Shown here: one piece after another, positions 1-8,600 of the stretch
How the letters are laid out: the number at the start of each line of letters is the position of its first letter
Position numbering within the stretch: position 1 is the first letter of the stretch
Source: Alphaproteobacteria bacterium
Lineage (GTDB): Bacteria; Pseudomonadota; Alphaproteobacteria; Elsterales; Elsteraceae
Direction: 5' to 3'
NCBI GenBank assembly: GCA_004292755.1
Contig: RDXE01000038.1
Span: 62,001-126,000, forward strand
DNA: 64,000 nt
Position numbers and translations under genes: made by a program
The notes under the pieces: model-generated
Databases searched by the model: none
What the model was told of the DNA's origin: nothing
The model's input: the letters and a program-made list of their open reading frames with translations, nothing else

Positions 1-817
1 GTCAGCCGATGCGCGATCTTCTCGCGCAGGACGTTGTTGGCGGGCAGCCGGATGGCGTAGAAATAGCCCGTCTCTTCCAGCCGCTCATAAATCGCCGGGA
101 TCGCATAGGCGGCGTCGGCGCGGAAAAACCGCAGGATGTCCCGCGTTGCATACCGGGCGATCACCGGATCAAGGACGTCCCGCCAGCCATCTGCGCTGTG
201 GACGTTGCCATGGCGCAGGGCGCAGCGTTCCAGCATGCCGAACTGGTTGAACAGGAAGTTGGGGTGATAGCAGGTGCAGTCGAAGTGGCCATTCCAGGCC
301 GCACCTTCCTGATCGCCATGGGTGGGGCTGACCGAGCTGTCCATGTCCAGCACGATGAACTTCAGCCCGTTGCGGTCATGAAACCGGTCGATCCATTGGC
401 CGTTCAGGTCGGCCAGCGCTGTCCGGTTCTCGGGCTGTGCCAGTGTCTCGGTCTCGAACCGTCCCATCTGCGAGGCCGAAGCCGCTTGCGCATCGACGGC
501 ACGGTCGCCCACGATTTGCCGCATGACCGAATCAATGGCCAGTCGATCTGCATCGTTGACGTCCTCGTATCCGGCCAGTCCCCGAACACCGATTGCCTGA
601 ACAACCCGTCAAGCCGATGGACCGTGTTCTTGCCGCGCCGGGTGTCGCGTAGTGCTGTTGCCGCCCGATCGGACAGCCCGAGCGCGTCATCCAACTCGCG
701 CATCACCAGCAGGCCGCCATCGGAGCTGAGCTGCGTGCCGCGAAATTCCAGCCGTACACGAGGGTCGAACTCGACCCGATCTGCCCGCTGCAAGCCCGCA
801 CCCTCTGGGTGATCCAT
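1..817 (-). pseudogene. IS1380-family transposase, frameshifted and cut by the window edge
   Basis: The reading begins at an ATG at 817 and gives an N-terminus typical of IS1380 transposases (RLEFRGTQLSSDGGLLVMRE, then TVHRLDGLFRQSVFG). At about 575-582 the frame breaks. Restoring one base joins it to a second frame reading GYEDVNDADRLAIDSVMRQI, then LDMDSS (a DDE-type acidic site), then FFRADAAYAIPAIYERL, down to base 1, where the C-terminal part is lost off the window. The single-base deletion makes this copy a probable pseudogene. A sequencing error or programmed frameshifting cannot be excluded. The element's end probably lies in 818-860, but I could not fix the terminal repeat. Confidence 0.85.
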
Positions 818-1110
818 GAAACGCGCCCCTCACAGCAGTCAACACCATGATTTTTAACGGAAATAACACGTTCACGACAGCGAAATCAGCGAGTTACTTG
901 GGGAATGTGGGACTACGCAGATATGGCTGAACAGGTCAGTAGTAGGAAAGCAAGAAAGATCGGCAAGTAGTCGATACCAGAAGAGTATCCCTTACCATTC
1001 AAAATCAAGCCCAGTGGCCATGAGACCCCGACCGAATACCATCGACTGCATTTATTCTCGACCGGCAATGTCGACAAAGACTGTAAGGCTTGCAGGTCTG
1101 CAACTGCGCC
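818..1110. other. Stretch without a recognisable gene
   Basis: Lies between the transposase start and the terminator of the substrate-binding protein gene. It is more AT-rich than its surroundings and probably contains the end of the IS element. A 113-codon minus-strand ORF at 913-1254 overlaps the end of the transporter gene and looks spurious. I see no promoter or RNA gene that I can defend. Confidence 0.5.
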
Positions 1111-1148
1111 AAACAAAACACCTCCCCCCAGTTGCCTGAGGGGAGGTG
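1111..1148 (-). terminator. Rho-independent terminator of the substrate-binding protein gene
   Basis: Read on the minus strand: CACCTCCCC, a loop of about 12 nt, GGGGAGGTG, then TTTTGTTT. The 9-bp perfect stem with a U-rich tail lies about 28 bp after the stop codon at 1176, so transcription of the transporter gene is expected to end before the IS element. Confidence 0.85.
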
Positions 1149-1175
1149 CCATAGCAGCCCGACGGAGCGATGGGA

Positions 1176-2795
1176 TCAGTTCATCCGCACCAAGCGCAGC
1201 GGGAAGTAGTTGTTGGACAGCTGTTTCAAGTCGACAGTGCTGCGGCTGGCCCACAGGATCACCTGCTGGTGCAGCGGCAACACGGCGTGCTGGTCGCGCG
1301 CCATGGACAGCGCTTCCTTCATCATCTGCAGTCGCTTGGCGGCATCGGTCTCGATTGCAATCGCGTCCGTCAAACGGTCCATCGCCGGGTTGGAGTGGCC
1401 CTGGACGTTGAACACGCCCTTGTTCGGCACCGCGCCACGGGTATAGGCGAGGTTGACCAGCGCGTTGTGCGCGTCGATGGAGGCTGGCGACCAGCCCAGC
1501 AGGAAGAAGCTGGTCTCATAGGAGGGCGGATTGACCAGCCGGAAGAAGCGGCTGAACGGCTCCGTCACCACATTCACCTTCACGTTGATGCGAGCCAGCA
1601 TCGCCGCGATGGCGGTGCAGATCGCCTCGTCGTTCACATAGCGGTCGTTGGAGCAGTTGAGGGTGACGTCAAAGCCCTCGGCATAGCCCGCCTCGCGCAT
1701 CAACTCGCGCGCGCGGTCCACGTTGAACGGCAGACGCGTGTTGATCGAGGGATCGAAGCCCGCAATGCCGGGGCCAACCAACAGCCCCGTCGGGTTGGAG
1801 TAGCCGCGCATCACGCGCGTCTTGATGGCTTCGATGTCAATCGCGTGGTGGAAGGCCTGACGGACCCGGATGTCCTTGAACGGGTTGCGGCCCTTCAAGC
1901 TGGAGCCCAACAGCTCGTCGCGAATCTGATCGAGGCCCAGATACATCGTCCGGGTCTCGGGCGTCTGCCACACCTTGAACTGCGGGTTGCGCTCAAACGC
2001 AGCCACGTCCTGCGGCGGGATCGAGTAGACCATGTCCACTTCGCCCGAGCGCAGCGCTGCGGTGCGGGTGGCGTCGTTCTGAATCCGGCTGAACACAACT
2101 TCCGTCAGGTTGTGTTCCACCTTGTCCCACCAGTTGGGGTTCGGCACGAACACTGTGCGGTTGTCGATCACGCGTTCCCGGATCATGAACGGGCCGGTGC
2201 CGTTGGTGTTCCGGCTGGCGAAGTTTTCCTGCTGTTGCGTCATGTTCGCGACCACGGTCGCGTTGTTCCGCTCCGACCAGGTCTTCGACATCACCATCCA
2301 GGTCGCCATCTCGTCCGGCAGCGTCGGGCTCGGACCATTGGTGACGAACTCCACCGTGAAGTCGTCCACTTTGCGCGCCTCGCGCACAGCGGCGAACACG
2401 CCGTTCAGATTCGACGGCGGCGTGATGGTGCGCTGATAGCTGAAAATCACGTCGTCGGCCGTGAACGGCTCGCCACCGTGGAAGCGCACATTGCGGCGCA
2501 GTTCAAACCGCCAAGTGTCCGGCGCGGTCAAACGCCAGGAGGTGGCAAGCGATGGCTCCAGCTTCAAATCTGGGCCACGGCGCACCAAGCCTTCGTAGAC
2601 ATTCTCCAAAAACGTCAATTGAAACGTGACGTTGCGCGAATGCGGATCCAGCGAGTTGGCGTCCAGGTCATTCGCCCAGCGGAAGGTGCGGGCGTCCACT
2701 GGACCGGCCATCCCCGCCAGGAGTGCGGCCGCAGCAACAAATCCGAGCGCCGAGCGTCGCCAACCCCGCGTCGGCCGTGTGGTCGTGGTGAGCAT
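1176..2795 (-). CDS. ABC transporter substrate-binding protein, family 5 (peptide/nickel type)
   Basis: A periplasmic solute receptor of the SBP_bac_5 family, which delivers peptides or similar solutes to an ABC importer. The 539-residue protein starts at ATG 2795, chosen because GGAGGAGG sits just upstream and because this places a signal peptide (LGFVAAAALLAGMAGPVDA) at the N-terminus; a longer reading to 2984 has no such support. Family hallmarks are LDPHSRN near the mature N-terminus, YEGLVRRGPDLKLEPSLATS, and FELRRNVRFHGGEPFTADDV. No permease or ATPase gene lies alongside: a pirin is divergent upstream and an IS element lies downstream beyond a terminator. It therefore looks like an orphan receptor. 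The substrate is unknown. Confidence 0.9.
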   Translation of the reverse strand: MLTTTTRPTRGWRRSALGFVAAAALLAGMAGPVDARTFRWANDLDANSLDPHSRNVTFQLTFLENVYEGLVRRGPDLKLEPSLATSWRLTAPDTWRFELRRNVRFHGGEPFTADDVIFSYQRTITPPSNLNGVFAAVREARKVDDFTVEFVTNGPSPTLPDEMATWMVMSKTWSERNNATVVANMTQQQENFASRNTNGTGPFMIRERVIDNRTVFVPNPNWWDKVEHNLTEVVFSRIQNDATRTAALRSGEVDMVYSIPPQDVAAFERNPQFKVWQTPETRTMYLGLDQIRDELLGSSLKGRNPFKDIRVRQAFHHAIDIEAIKTRVMRGYSNPTGLLVGPGIAGFDPSINTRLPFNVDRARELMREAGYAEGFDVTLNCSNDRYVNDEAICTAIAAMLARINVKVNVVTEPFSRFFRLVNPPSYETSFFLLGWSPASIDAHNALVNLAYTRGAVPNKGVFNVQGHSNPAMDRLTDAIAIETDAAKRLQMMKEALSMARDQHAVLPLHQQVILWASRSTVDLKQLSNNYFPLRLVRMN

Positions 2796-3124
2796 TCTCA
2801 AGTCCTCCTCCCCGGCGGCCAGACTGGCCGCCGTCGCAACACACCGTTCCCAATCGGCCCTGCCGCCCTCACTGGGACCCCGTCTCGGCAGCACCGTTGG
2901 ACCGTTGGCGAGCATGCCACCCTTCGCCGCGTGACGAAACAGCCGATCTGGGTTGGCGACCCGCCGCCTCCGGCTCATCGCCATTCATGAGGCGCATGCA
3001 AAAGTCTGCTGCAGCGGGCAGGTCTGGCAAAGGCACGCCCGGCAACCGATCTTCCCCCCATGCACACGGTGATCGACCGTACGCCGCCATGCAGCGGATC
3101 GGCCCGCTGAGGGAGACTTTGACA
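2796..3124. other. Divergent intergenic region, no gene seen
   Basis: It separates the substrate-binding protein gene from the pirin gene and must hold both promoters. The only clear structure is the perfect palindrome at 2813-2833, listed separately. ORFs through this stretch are extensions of the two flanking frames without ribosome binding sites. Confidence 0.5.
2813..2833. promoter_or_regulatory. 21-bp perfect palindrome upstream of the substrate-binding protein gene
   Basis: CGGCGGCCAG, a single A, CTGGCCGCCG: ten matching bases on each side. It lies 18-38 bases before the start at 2795, immediately upstream of the GGAGGAGG ribosome binding site. It could be a repressor operator or a leader hairpin in the mRNA. 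The sequence alone does not say which. Confidence 0.45.
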
Positions 3125-3823
3125 ATGCTCGACCTTCGCCCCTTCGCCAGCCTTGGACAGTTTCAGAACGACTGGCTGACCGCCCGCTATCACTTCAGCT
3201 TCTCGAACTACTACGACCCGCAGCGGTCGGGCTGGGGGCCGTTGTTGGTGTGGAACGACGACACCATCCGCGCCGGAACCGGCTTCGCCCCCCACGGCCA
3301 CCGGGACATGGAGATCATCACCTATGTCCGCACCGGTGCCATCAGCCATGGCGATGACAAGGGCAACAACGGCATCACCCGTGCTGGCGAGGTGCAGGTG
3401 ATGTCTGCTGGCAGTGGCATCCGCCATTCGGAAGTGAACCGGGAGCGCGAGGACACCACCCTGTTCCAAATCTGGATCGAGCCACACACCGCCAACCTGA
3501 CGCCCCGGTGGGAGCAGCGCCAGTTCCCCGGTGCCGAGGGCGCCCACTCGCTGGTGCCCCTGGTCTCGGGCCGCGGCCTGCCAGACACCATGACCATCGC
3601 CCAGGATGCCACCTTGTGGGTGGGCCATCTGGAGGCGGGCCAGCGCCTGGACGCCGCCTTGCGCGATGGGGCGGGCTACTTGGTCGGCGTGACCGGCACG
3701 CTGCGCGTCAACGGCGTGGAGATGTCCGCCCGCGACGGCCTAGCCATTCTGGAAGAACCCGGCCTCGTCATCGAAGCCGCTGGCCCGGCCAGCTTCGTGC
3801 TGGCCGACCTGCCGCGGCAGTAA
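3125..3823 (+). CDS. Pirin family protein
   Basis: A cupin-fold protein of the pirin family (232 residues). Members bind iron, and some have quercetinase-like dioxygenase activity or act as redox-responsive regulators. The metal-site residues are present: PHGHRDMEI supplies two histidines and SGIRHSEVN supplies the third His and the Glu. The C-terminal cupin domain ends with LAILEEPGLVIEA. The start at 3125 (MLDLRPFASLG) follows AGGGAGA; the frame extends upstream to 2897 without homology or signals. It is transcribed away from the transporter gene. The physiological substrate cannot be told from sequence. Confidence 0.92.
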   Translation: MLDLRPFASLGQFQNDWLTARYHFSFSNYYDPQRSGWGPLLVWNDDTIRAGTGFAPHGHRDMEIITYVRTGAISHGDDKGNNGITRAGEVQVMSAGSGIRHSEVNREREDTTLFQIWIEPHTANLTPRWEQRQFPGAEGAHSLVPLVSGRGLPDTMTIAQDATLWVGHLEAGQRLDAALRDGAGYLVGVTGTLRVNGVEMSARDGLAILEEPGLVIEAAGPASFVLADLPRQ

Positions 3824-4198
3824 AGTGATGTACCATCGCGTGCGCCCGGCCCACCTCCGCTAACCCTTGCTCCAAGGCGGTCAACACGCAGACAGGGACC
3901 GGGCCTGTCTGCGATCTGGGCTGAGGGACTCCTCTAGAAACCTCTGGCGATCTGCGCTGAGGCATGATTCGATTTCCCATCGGCTTTGGCGGGATCGTAT
4001 CGGTCATGGCGGGGCAACAAGGCTGCTTCGACAGCGATAAGCGACCGGCGTGGCGGTCTGCGGCGGGGGACCCGCGGGAAAAGGCGAGCCAACTCTGTCG
4101 GCTTTGTCGTCTTTCGCGCTGGCCTGGATGTCGCGCTGACGCACTCCAACCGCGCGAAAGCCGATCGTCGGCATTTCATCGGGTTTTGAATTGACGGG
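3824..4198. other. Intergenic region with hairpin and short direct repeats, no gene
   Basis: 375 bases between pirin and the HEPN-MNT pair. Contents: a hairpin at 3887-3913 and a 16-bp direct repeat (both listed below). A 160-codon minus-strand ORF at 3934-4416 runs antisense into the nucleotidyltransferase gene and resembles nothing I recognise, so it was not called. Confidence 0.5.
3887..3962. repeat. 10-bp stem hairpin followed by a 16-bp direct repeat
   Basis: CGCAGACAGG and CCTGTCTGCG (3887-3896 and 3904-3913) form a perfect 10-bp stem with a 7-base loop. Overlapping its end, GCGATCTGGGCTGAGG (3911-3926) recurs as GCGATCTGCGCTGAGG at 3947-3962 with one mismatch. No T-tract follows the hairpin, so it is not a classical terminator, though it may protect or end the pirin transcript. 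Confidence 0.4.
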
Positions 4199-4495
4199 AT
4201 GCCGATGCGACCATCCCTTGCCCTTGACCTGCACCGGAGCGCAGTGCGCAAAGCAGTCGGCTGCTTTCGCACAACAAACCCGCGCGTCTTCGGCTCAGTG
4301 CTGCATGGCACCGACCGAGACGGCAGTGACCTCGATTTGCTCGTCGATGCGCTACCTGGAGCCACGTTGTTGGACTTGGGCGGGTTGCTGGATGAGCTTG
4401 AATCGCTCCTCGGCATTCACGTCAATTTGCTGACGCCCGATGATCTACCATTGAAGTTCCGGGCTAAGGTGCTTGCAGAGGCACGACCGGTATGA
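4199..4495 (+). CDS. mntA: MNT-type nucleotidyltransferase antitoxin
   Basis: A 98-residue minimal nucleotidyltransferase, the antitoxin of a HEPN-MNT toxin-antitoxin module. The catalytic signature GSX10DXD is intact (G32-S33, then D44-L45-D46, within FGSVLHGTDRDGSDLDLLVD). Characterised MntA enzymes neutralise their HEPN partner by adding AMP groups to a tyrosine near its RNase site. The stop overlaps the start of the HEPN gene (ATGA at 4492-4495), so the two are translationally coupled. An alternative ATG lies two codons in. Base composition is lower in GC than in neighbouring housekeeping genes, as is usual for mobile toxin-antitoxin loci. Confidence 0.88.
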   Translation: MPMRPSLALDLHRSAVRKAVGCFRTTNPRVFGSVLHGTDRDGSDLDLLVDALPGATLLDLGGLLDELESLLGIHVNLLTPDDLPLKFRAKVLAEARPV

Positions 4496-4878
4496 GCGAG
4501 AACCGCCTGCCAGACTACATCGACCACATCCACCAAGCAGCGACGGATGCATTTAGCTTTGTGGAGGGCCTAACCAAGGAGGATTTCTTCGCCGACAAAC
4601 GCACCCAGCAGGCCGTCATCATGAGCCTCATTATCATAGGCGAGGCCGCGACGAAGATCATGGACGGCTACGTCGAGTTCATTCAGGCGCACCCGGACGT
4701 GCCGTGGCGCAATATGCGCGGCATGCGTAATCGCATCGCCCACGGCTATTTCGACATCAACCTCGATTTGGTGTGGGACACGATGCAAACAGCGCTACCA
4801 GACTTGCTCAAACGCCTACCCGTTGTAAGCAAAAATGATAGCGATGAAGACCGTAATGACACCTTGATAAAACCATGA
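4492..4878 (+). CDS. hepT: HEPN domain RNase toxin (HepT / DUF86)
   Basis: A 128-residue all-helical HEPN protein, the toxin of the module. The RNase and modification motif RX4HXY is present as RNRIAHGY (R79, H84, Y86); Y86 is the residue expected to be AMPylated by the partner. Other DUF86 hallmarks are IIIGEAA (48-53) and DVPWRNMRGMRNRI. The C-terminal tail after about residue 108 is polar and charged. The gene overlaps mntA by four bases and its own stop overlaps the ATG of a tiny third ORF. In the family such toxins cleave tRNA or mRNA. Its target here is unknown. Confidence 0.88.
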   Translation: MSENRLPDYIDHIHQAATDAFSFVEGLTKEDFFADKRTQQAVIMSLIIIGEAATKIMDGYVEFIQAHPDVPWRNMRGMRNRIAHGYFDINLDLVWDTMQTALPDLLKRLPVVSKNDSDEDRNDTLIKP

Positions 4879-4979
4879 CGGAAGCCGACATCAAGTCAAT
4901 CATCCAACGTAATGGCGGCGGTTGCCATGCCGTTGACTATGCCACAGCATTGCTAGAAAAATCTAACGTCTCGAATTGA
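4875..4979 (+). CDS. Small ORF (34 aa) coupled to the HEPN-MNT pair
   Basis: An ATG at 4875 overlaps the toxin stop as ATGA and opens a 35-codon frame ending in TGA at 4979. The product begins MTEADIKSIIQRNGGGCHAV and is small and polar, with no signal peptide or membrane segment. It could be a real third component, the 5' remnant of a gene lost when the locus was rearranged, or chance. The coupling geometry is the only positive evidence. An AT-rich inverted repeat (ATTGAT / ATCAAT at 4975-4997) follows and could be a weak terminator. Confidence 0.3.
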   Translation: MTEADIKSIIQRNGGGCHAVDYATALLEKSNVSN

Positions 4980-5085
4980 TTAGAAGTTAAGCATCAATTT
5001 TCGCAGATATCGCCTGCCAACACTGCAGCGCCTCCCCCACCCAACCCCACTGATCCACCCCCCGCCCACCATCGTATCTCTTCCC

Positions 5086-5553
5086 ATGAGCATCAGTGCT
5101 ATTCCGTCGCGGGGGCGCGACGTGTTGGGGTTTCTTGGCTTCTTGGCTGCGGGGCGGGCGATCAATGCGGAGGCGATACCGGGGTGGTATGCCACCTTGG
5201 AGCGGCCGCCCATCACACCGCCGAACTGGGTGTTTGGGCCGGTCTGGACGGCGCTGTATCTGATGATGACAGTGGCGGCGTGGCAGGTGTGGCGGCGGGT
5301 CGGGCTTCATCATCCGGCGATCCGGCTTTATTGGGTGCAGTTGGCGCTCAACCTCGGGTGGACGGCGCTGTTCTTTGGCCTGCAGTCGCCCTTGCTCGCC
5401 AGTCTGGAGATTGTGCTGTTGGTGCTGGCGATTGGGCTGACCATCCGGCAGTTCCACGCGATCCACACGGCGGCCGCATGGTTGATGGTGCCCTATTTGG
5501 CCTGGACCAGCTTTGCCCTGGTGCTGAGTTGGTGGTTCTGGGTGCTGCAATAG
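5086..5553 (+). CDS. tspO: TspO/MBR family tryptophan-rich sensory protein
   Basis: A five-helix membrane protein of the TspO/peripheral benzodiazepine receptor family (155 residues, normal length), which binds porphyrins and related ligands and in alphaproteobacteria modulates tetrapyrrole and stress responses. Recognisable segments in order: WYATLERPPITPPNWVFGPV, WTALYLMMTVAAWQVW, the QLALNLGWTALFF helix, TIRQFHAIHTAAAWLMVPYL, and a Trp-rich C-terminus. Start at ATG 5086. The next gene follows after 72 bp on the same strand. Confidence 0.93.
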   Translation: MSISAIPSRGRDVLGFLGFLAAGRAINAEAIPGWYATLERPPITPPNWVFGPVWTALYLMMTVAAWQVWRRVGLHHPAIRLYWVQLALNLGWTALFFGLQSPLLASLEIVLLVLAIGLTIRQFHAIHTAAAWLMVPYLAWTSFALVLSWWFWVLQ

Positions 5554-5625
5554 CTGCACCCCGCCGCACTGGTTCCCACACCGCGCCTGTGCCTATGATC
5601 GCAGCCTCGGGATGAGGAGGCGGCG

Positions 5626-8600
5626 ATGCGGTTGGTGGCGGCGTTGGTGGCGCTGGTCCTGGTGGCGTGTTCGGGGCCTGCGACAGCTCGGCAGTGGATT
5701 CCGGGCCAATTGACAGCTGCGTCAGAGGGGTATTTGACCGCCCTCCTGCGCCAAGGCCCGGTGCAAACGTCGCTCGCCGCCCAAGTAGAGGCCGCAACCC
5801 AGGCGGAGCAGTCGGGCAATCACGCCCGCGCCGTTGCAGCACTGGAAGAAGCGATCCGCTTGCAGGTCACCGATGCCAGCCTGTGGCGCCGCCTGTCCGT
5901 GGCCCAAGCCCGGCTGGCAGCGCAACTGTCGGCCACGCCAGCCGACGCGCGCACGCAAACCTTCCAACGCGCTGCCCAAGCCCGCTGGATGGCTGCCCGC
6001 CTTGGCAGCGACCCCGCCGCCCAAGCCGATGACATGGTGGCGACGGCCGCAATCTTGCGGGACACTCTCGCCCGTCCCGATCTGGCTGTGGAGGCTCTGC
6101 GCGAAGCGCTCGCCCGCGTGCCGACGCTGGCGGGTGCGCGCGCGCAATTCGCCGAGCTAACCCGCACGCTGGCGCTGCAAGTGCTGGCGGTCACCGGGGC
6201 GGCCCAAGGCAGTGCCGGGGAGATTTGCCTAACCGCCGATCAGCCCCTCGGCGACCGACCCGATCTGCGCTGGGGCGACTTTGTTGACATCCAACCGGCG
6301 TCCGATGCGGCGTTTGTGATGGGCTCCGGCGGGCGCCAACTGTGTGCGATTGGGCTGCCCGCTGGTCGCAGCTATCGCGTGACCATCCGTGCTGGCTTGC
6401 CCGCAGTCGATGTGCAGCCGCTGGCGCGCGCTGTCACGCGCGATATCCGCCTGCCCGATCTGCCAACGCGGGTCAGCTTTCCTGGCAATGGCTGGATTCT
6501 GCCGCGCCTCGCCGCCGACCGGCTGCCGATCAGCACGATCAATGTCTCGGAGTTGGAGGTGTGGATTTACCGGGTGCCGCAGGCAAACCTGCAAAGCCCC
6601 AAGGTGATGATGCCGTTTGATGCCTGGGACCTTGACTGGAACGCGGTGCCAGAGGACAGCAGCGCAGAACCTTCAGCACCGGACAGCCGCTGGGTCGCCG
6701 TCGACGATGGCGAATTGGTGTGGACCGGCTCGATGGAGATCACGGCCCCGCGCAATCGCGCCACTGTCACCAACCTGCCCATCGGTCAAACCATCGGCGC
6801 CTTGAAACCCGGTATCTATGCCGTCGTCGCCCACCCCAAGGGCGAGGCGCAGCCGGTTGATCGCTTTTCGCGCTCTGCCACCCAGTGGCTGGTGGTGACC
6901 GACCTTGCCGCCAGTGTGGTGGAGGGGGCAGATGGCACGCTGGTGCAGGTGCGCTCCATCGCTACGGCCAAGCCGGTGGCGGGCGTCACCGTCAGCCTGA
7001 TCGCCCGCAATCGCGAGCTGCGCGAGACTGTCACCACCGACGCCGATGGCTTGGCACGCCTGCCGGCGGAGCGGCGTCGGGGTGGTCAGCGCGGCGACAT
7101 CCTGCTGCTGCGCGCCAGTGATGGCGACACCAGCTTCATGCGCATGGGCACCGATGCGCTGGACCTGTCGGAGCGCGGCATCTCAGGCCGCCGCAACCCC
7201 GGCCCGCTGGATGCCTTCGTTTACACCGACCGGGGCATCTATCGACCAGGGGAGACTGTCAATGTCACCGCCCTGGTCCGCGATGAGGCTGTGCGCGCCC
7301 GGCCCGGCCTGCCGGTGACGCTGCGCTTGAAGCGACCCGTCGGCACTGTCTTCCACGAGGCTGTGGTGCCCGATGGCGGGCTGGGCGGCTATGTCACGGC
7401 GCTGTCGCTGCCCGCCAACGCCGCACGCGGGGTATGGCGGATCGAGGTGCTGGTGGACCGCACCGCCGCCCCCATCGGCACAGCCAGCATCGAAGTTCAA
7501 GACTTCGTGCCCGAGCAAATCGCCGTGGAGGTCAGCAGCGCTGCCCAGCGGCTGGTTCCCGGTCAACCCGTGGCGGTGACGGCAGACGCACAGTTTCTCT
7601 ACGGTGCCCCTGGCAGCGGCTTGGGCGTGCGCGCGGCACTGATTGTCGAGGCCGATCCAGAGCCATTTGAGCGTTGGCGCGGCTGGCGCTTTGGTCTGGA
7701 CGGCACCCAGTTCCCAGCGGAACGCGTTGAGTTGACCGCGCCAGAAACCAACGCCCAGGGTCGCACCAGCTTCCAGGCTGATGTGCGCCAACTGCCCGAC
7801 GTCTCTGTGCCGCTGCGCGGTGTGGTGGAGGTGGACGTGCTGGACCCCGGTGGCCGCGCCGTGCGTGCGCGCCTGCCGCTCGCCATCGCCCATCAACCGG
7901 TGCAGATCGGCGTGAAGCCGCAGTTCCGCTATGGCAGCGTTGATGCCAATAGCACCGCGGCGGTGGACTTGGTGGCGGTCGATCTGACTGGAGCCCCTGT
8001 CACCCGGCCCCTAGTGGTGGAGTGGTTTGAAGAACGGATTGACTGGCTGTGGTTCAACAGTGGACGCAGTTGGCGCGATCAAGTCCGCTCGATCCGGGTT
8101 GCCAGCAGCATCGTGTCAGTCAGCGCTGACCAACCGCTCACCCTCCGCCAGCCGGTGCGCTGGGGTCGCTACCGGGTGGAGGTGCGCGACCAACTCTCCA
8201 CCGCTGCCACCTCGCTGCGCTTCCATGCTGGCTGGCGCTGGAACCCTGGCGAGGCGCCGACGCCCGATGTGGTGGAACTGTCCAGCGACCGCACGGATTA
8301 TCGCGCGGGCGAGGTTGCCAAGGTGCGCCTGTCACCCCCCTTTGCCGGTGAAGCACTGGTGACCGTGGCGACCGACCGCGTGCTCTCCACCCAAACCATC
8401 ACTGTGCCGCAGAGCGGGGCGGAGGTTGAGATCCCTGTCTCGGCCGACTGGGGGCCGGGCGCCTATGTCACGGCGACCCTGGTGCGCCCGCGGGACCTGA
8501 CCCCTGGCCCGCAGCCCACCCGCGGCGTCGGCGTGGTGTGGTTGGCCCGCAGCGTCGCCGAACGCCAGTTGGAGGTTACCCTCACCCTGCCGGAGCGGGT

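Noticed and set aside
913-1254. 113-codon minus-strand ORF beside the IS element
   Set aside because: Overlaps the end of the transporter gene and its terminator, with no ribosome binding site or family features.
1170-2990. 606-codon plus-strand ORF opposite the substrate-binding protein
   Set aside because: It mirrors the real minus-strand gene, which has motifs, a signal peptide and a ribosome binding site; the antisense product has no recognisable domain.
3934-4416. 160-codon minus-strand ORF antisense to mntA
   Set aside because: Arg/Ser-rich composition and overlap with a gene that has an intact catalytic motif.
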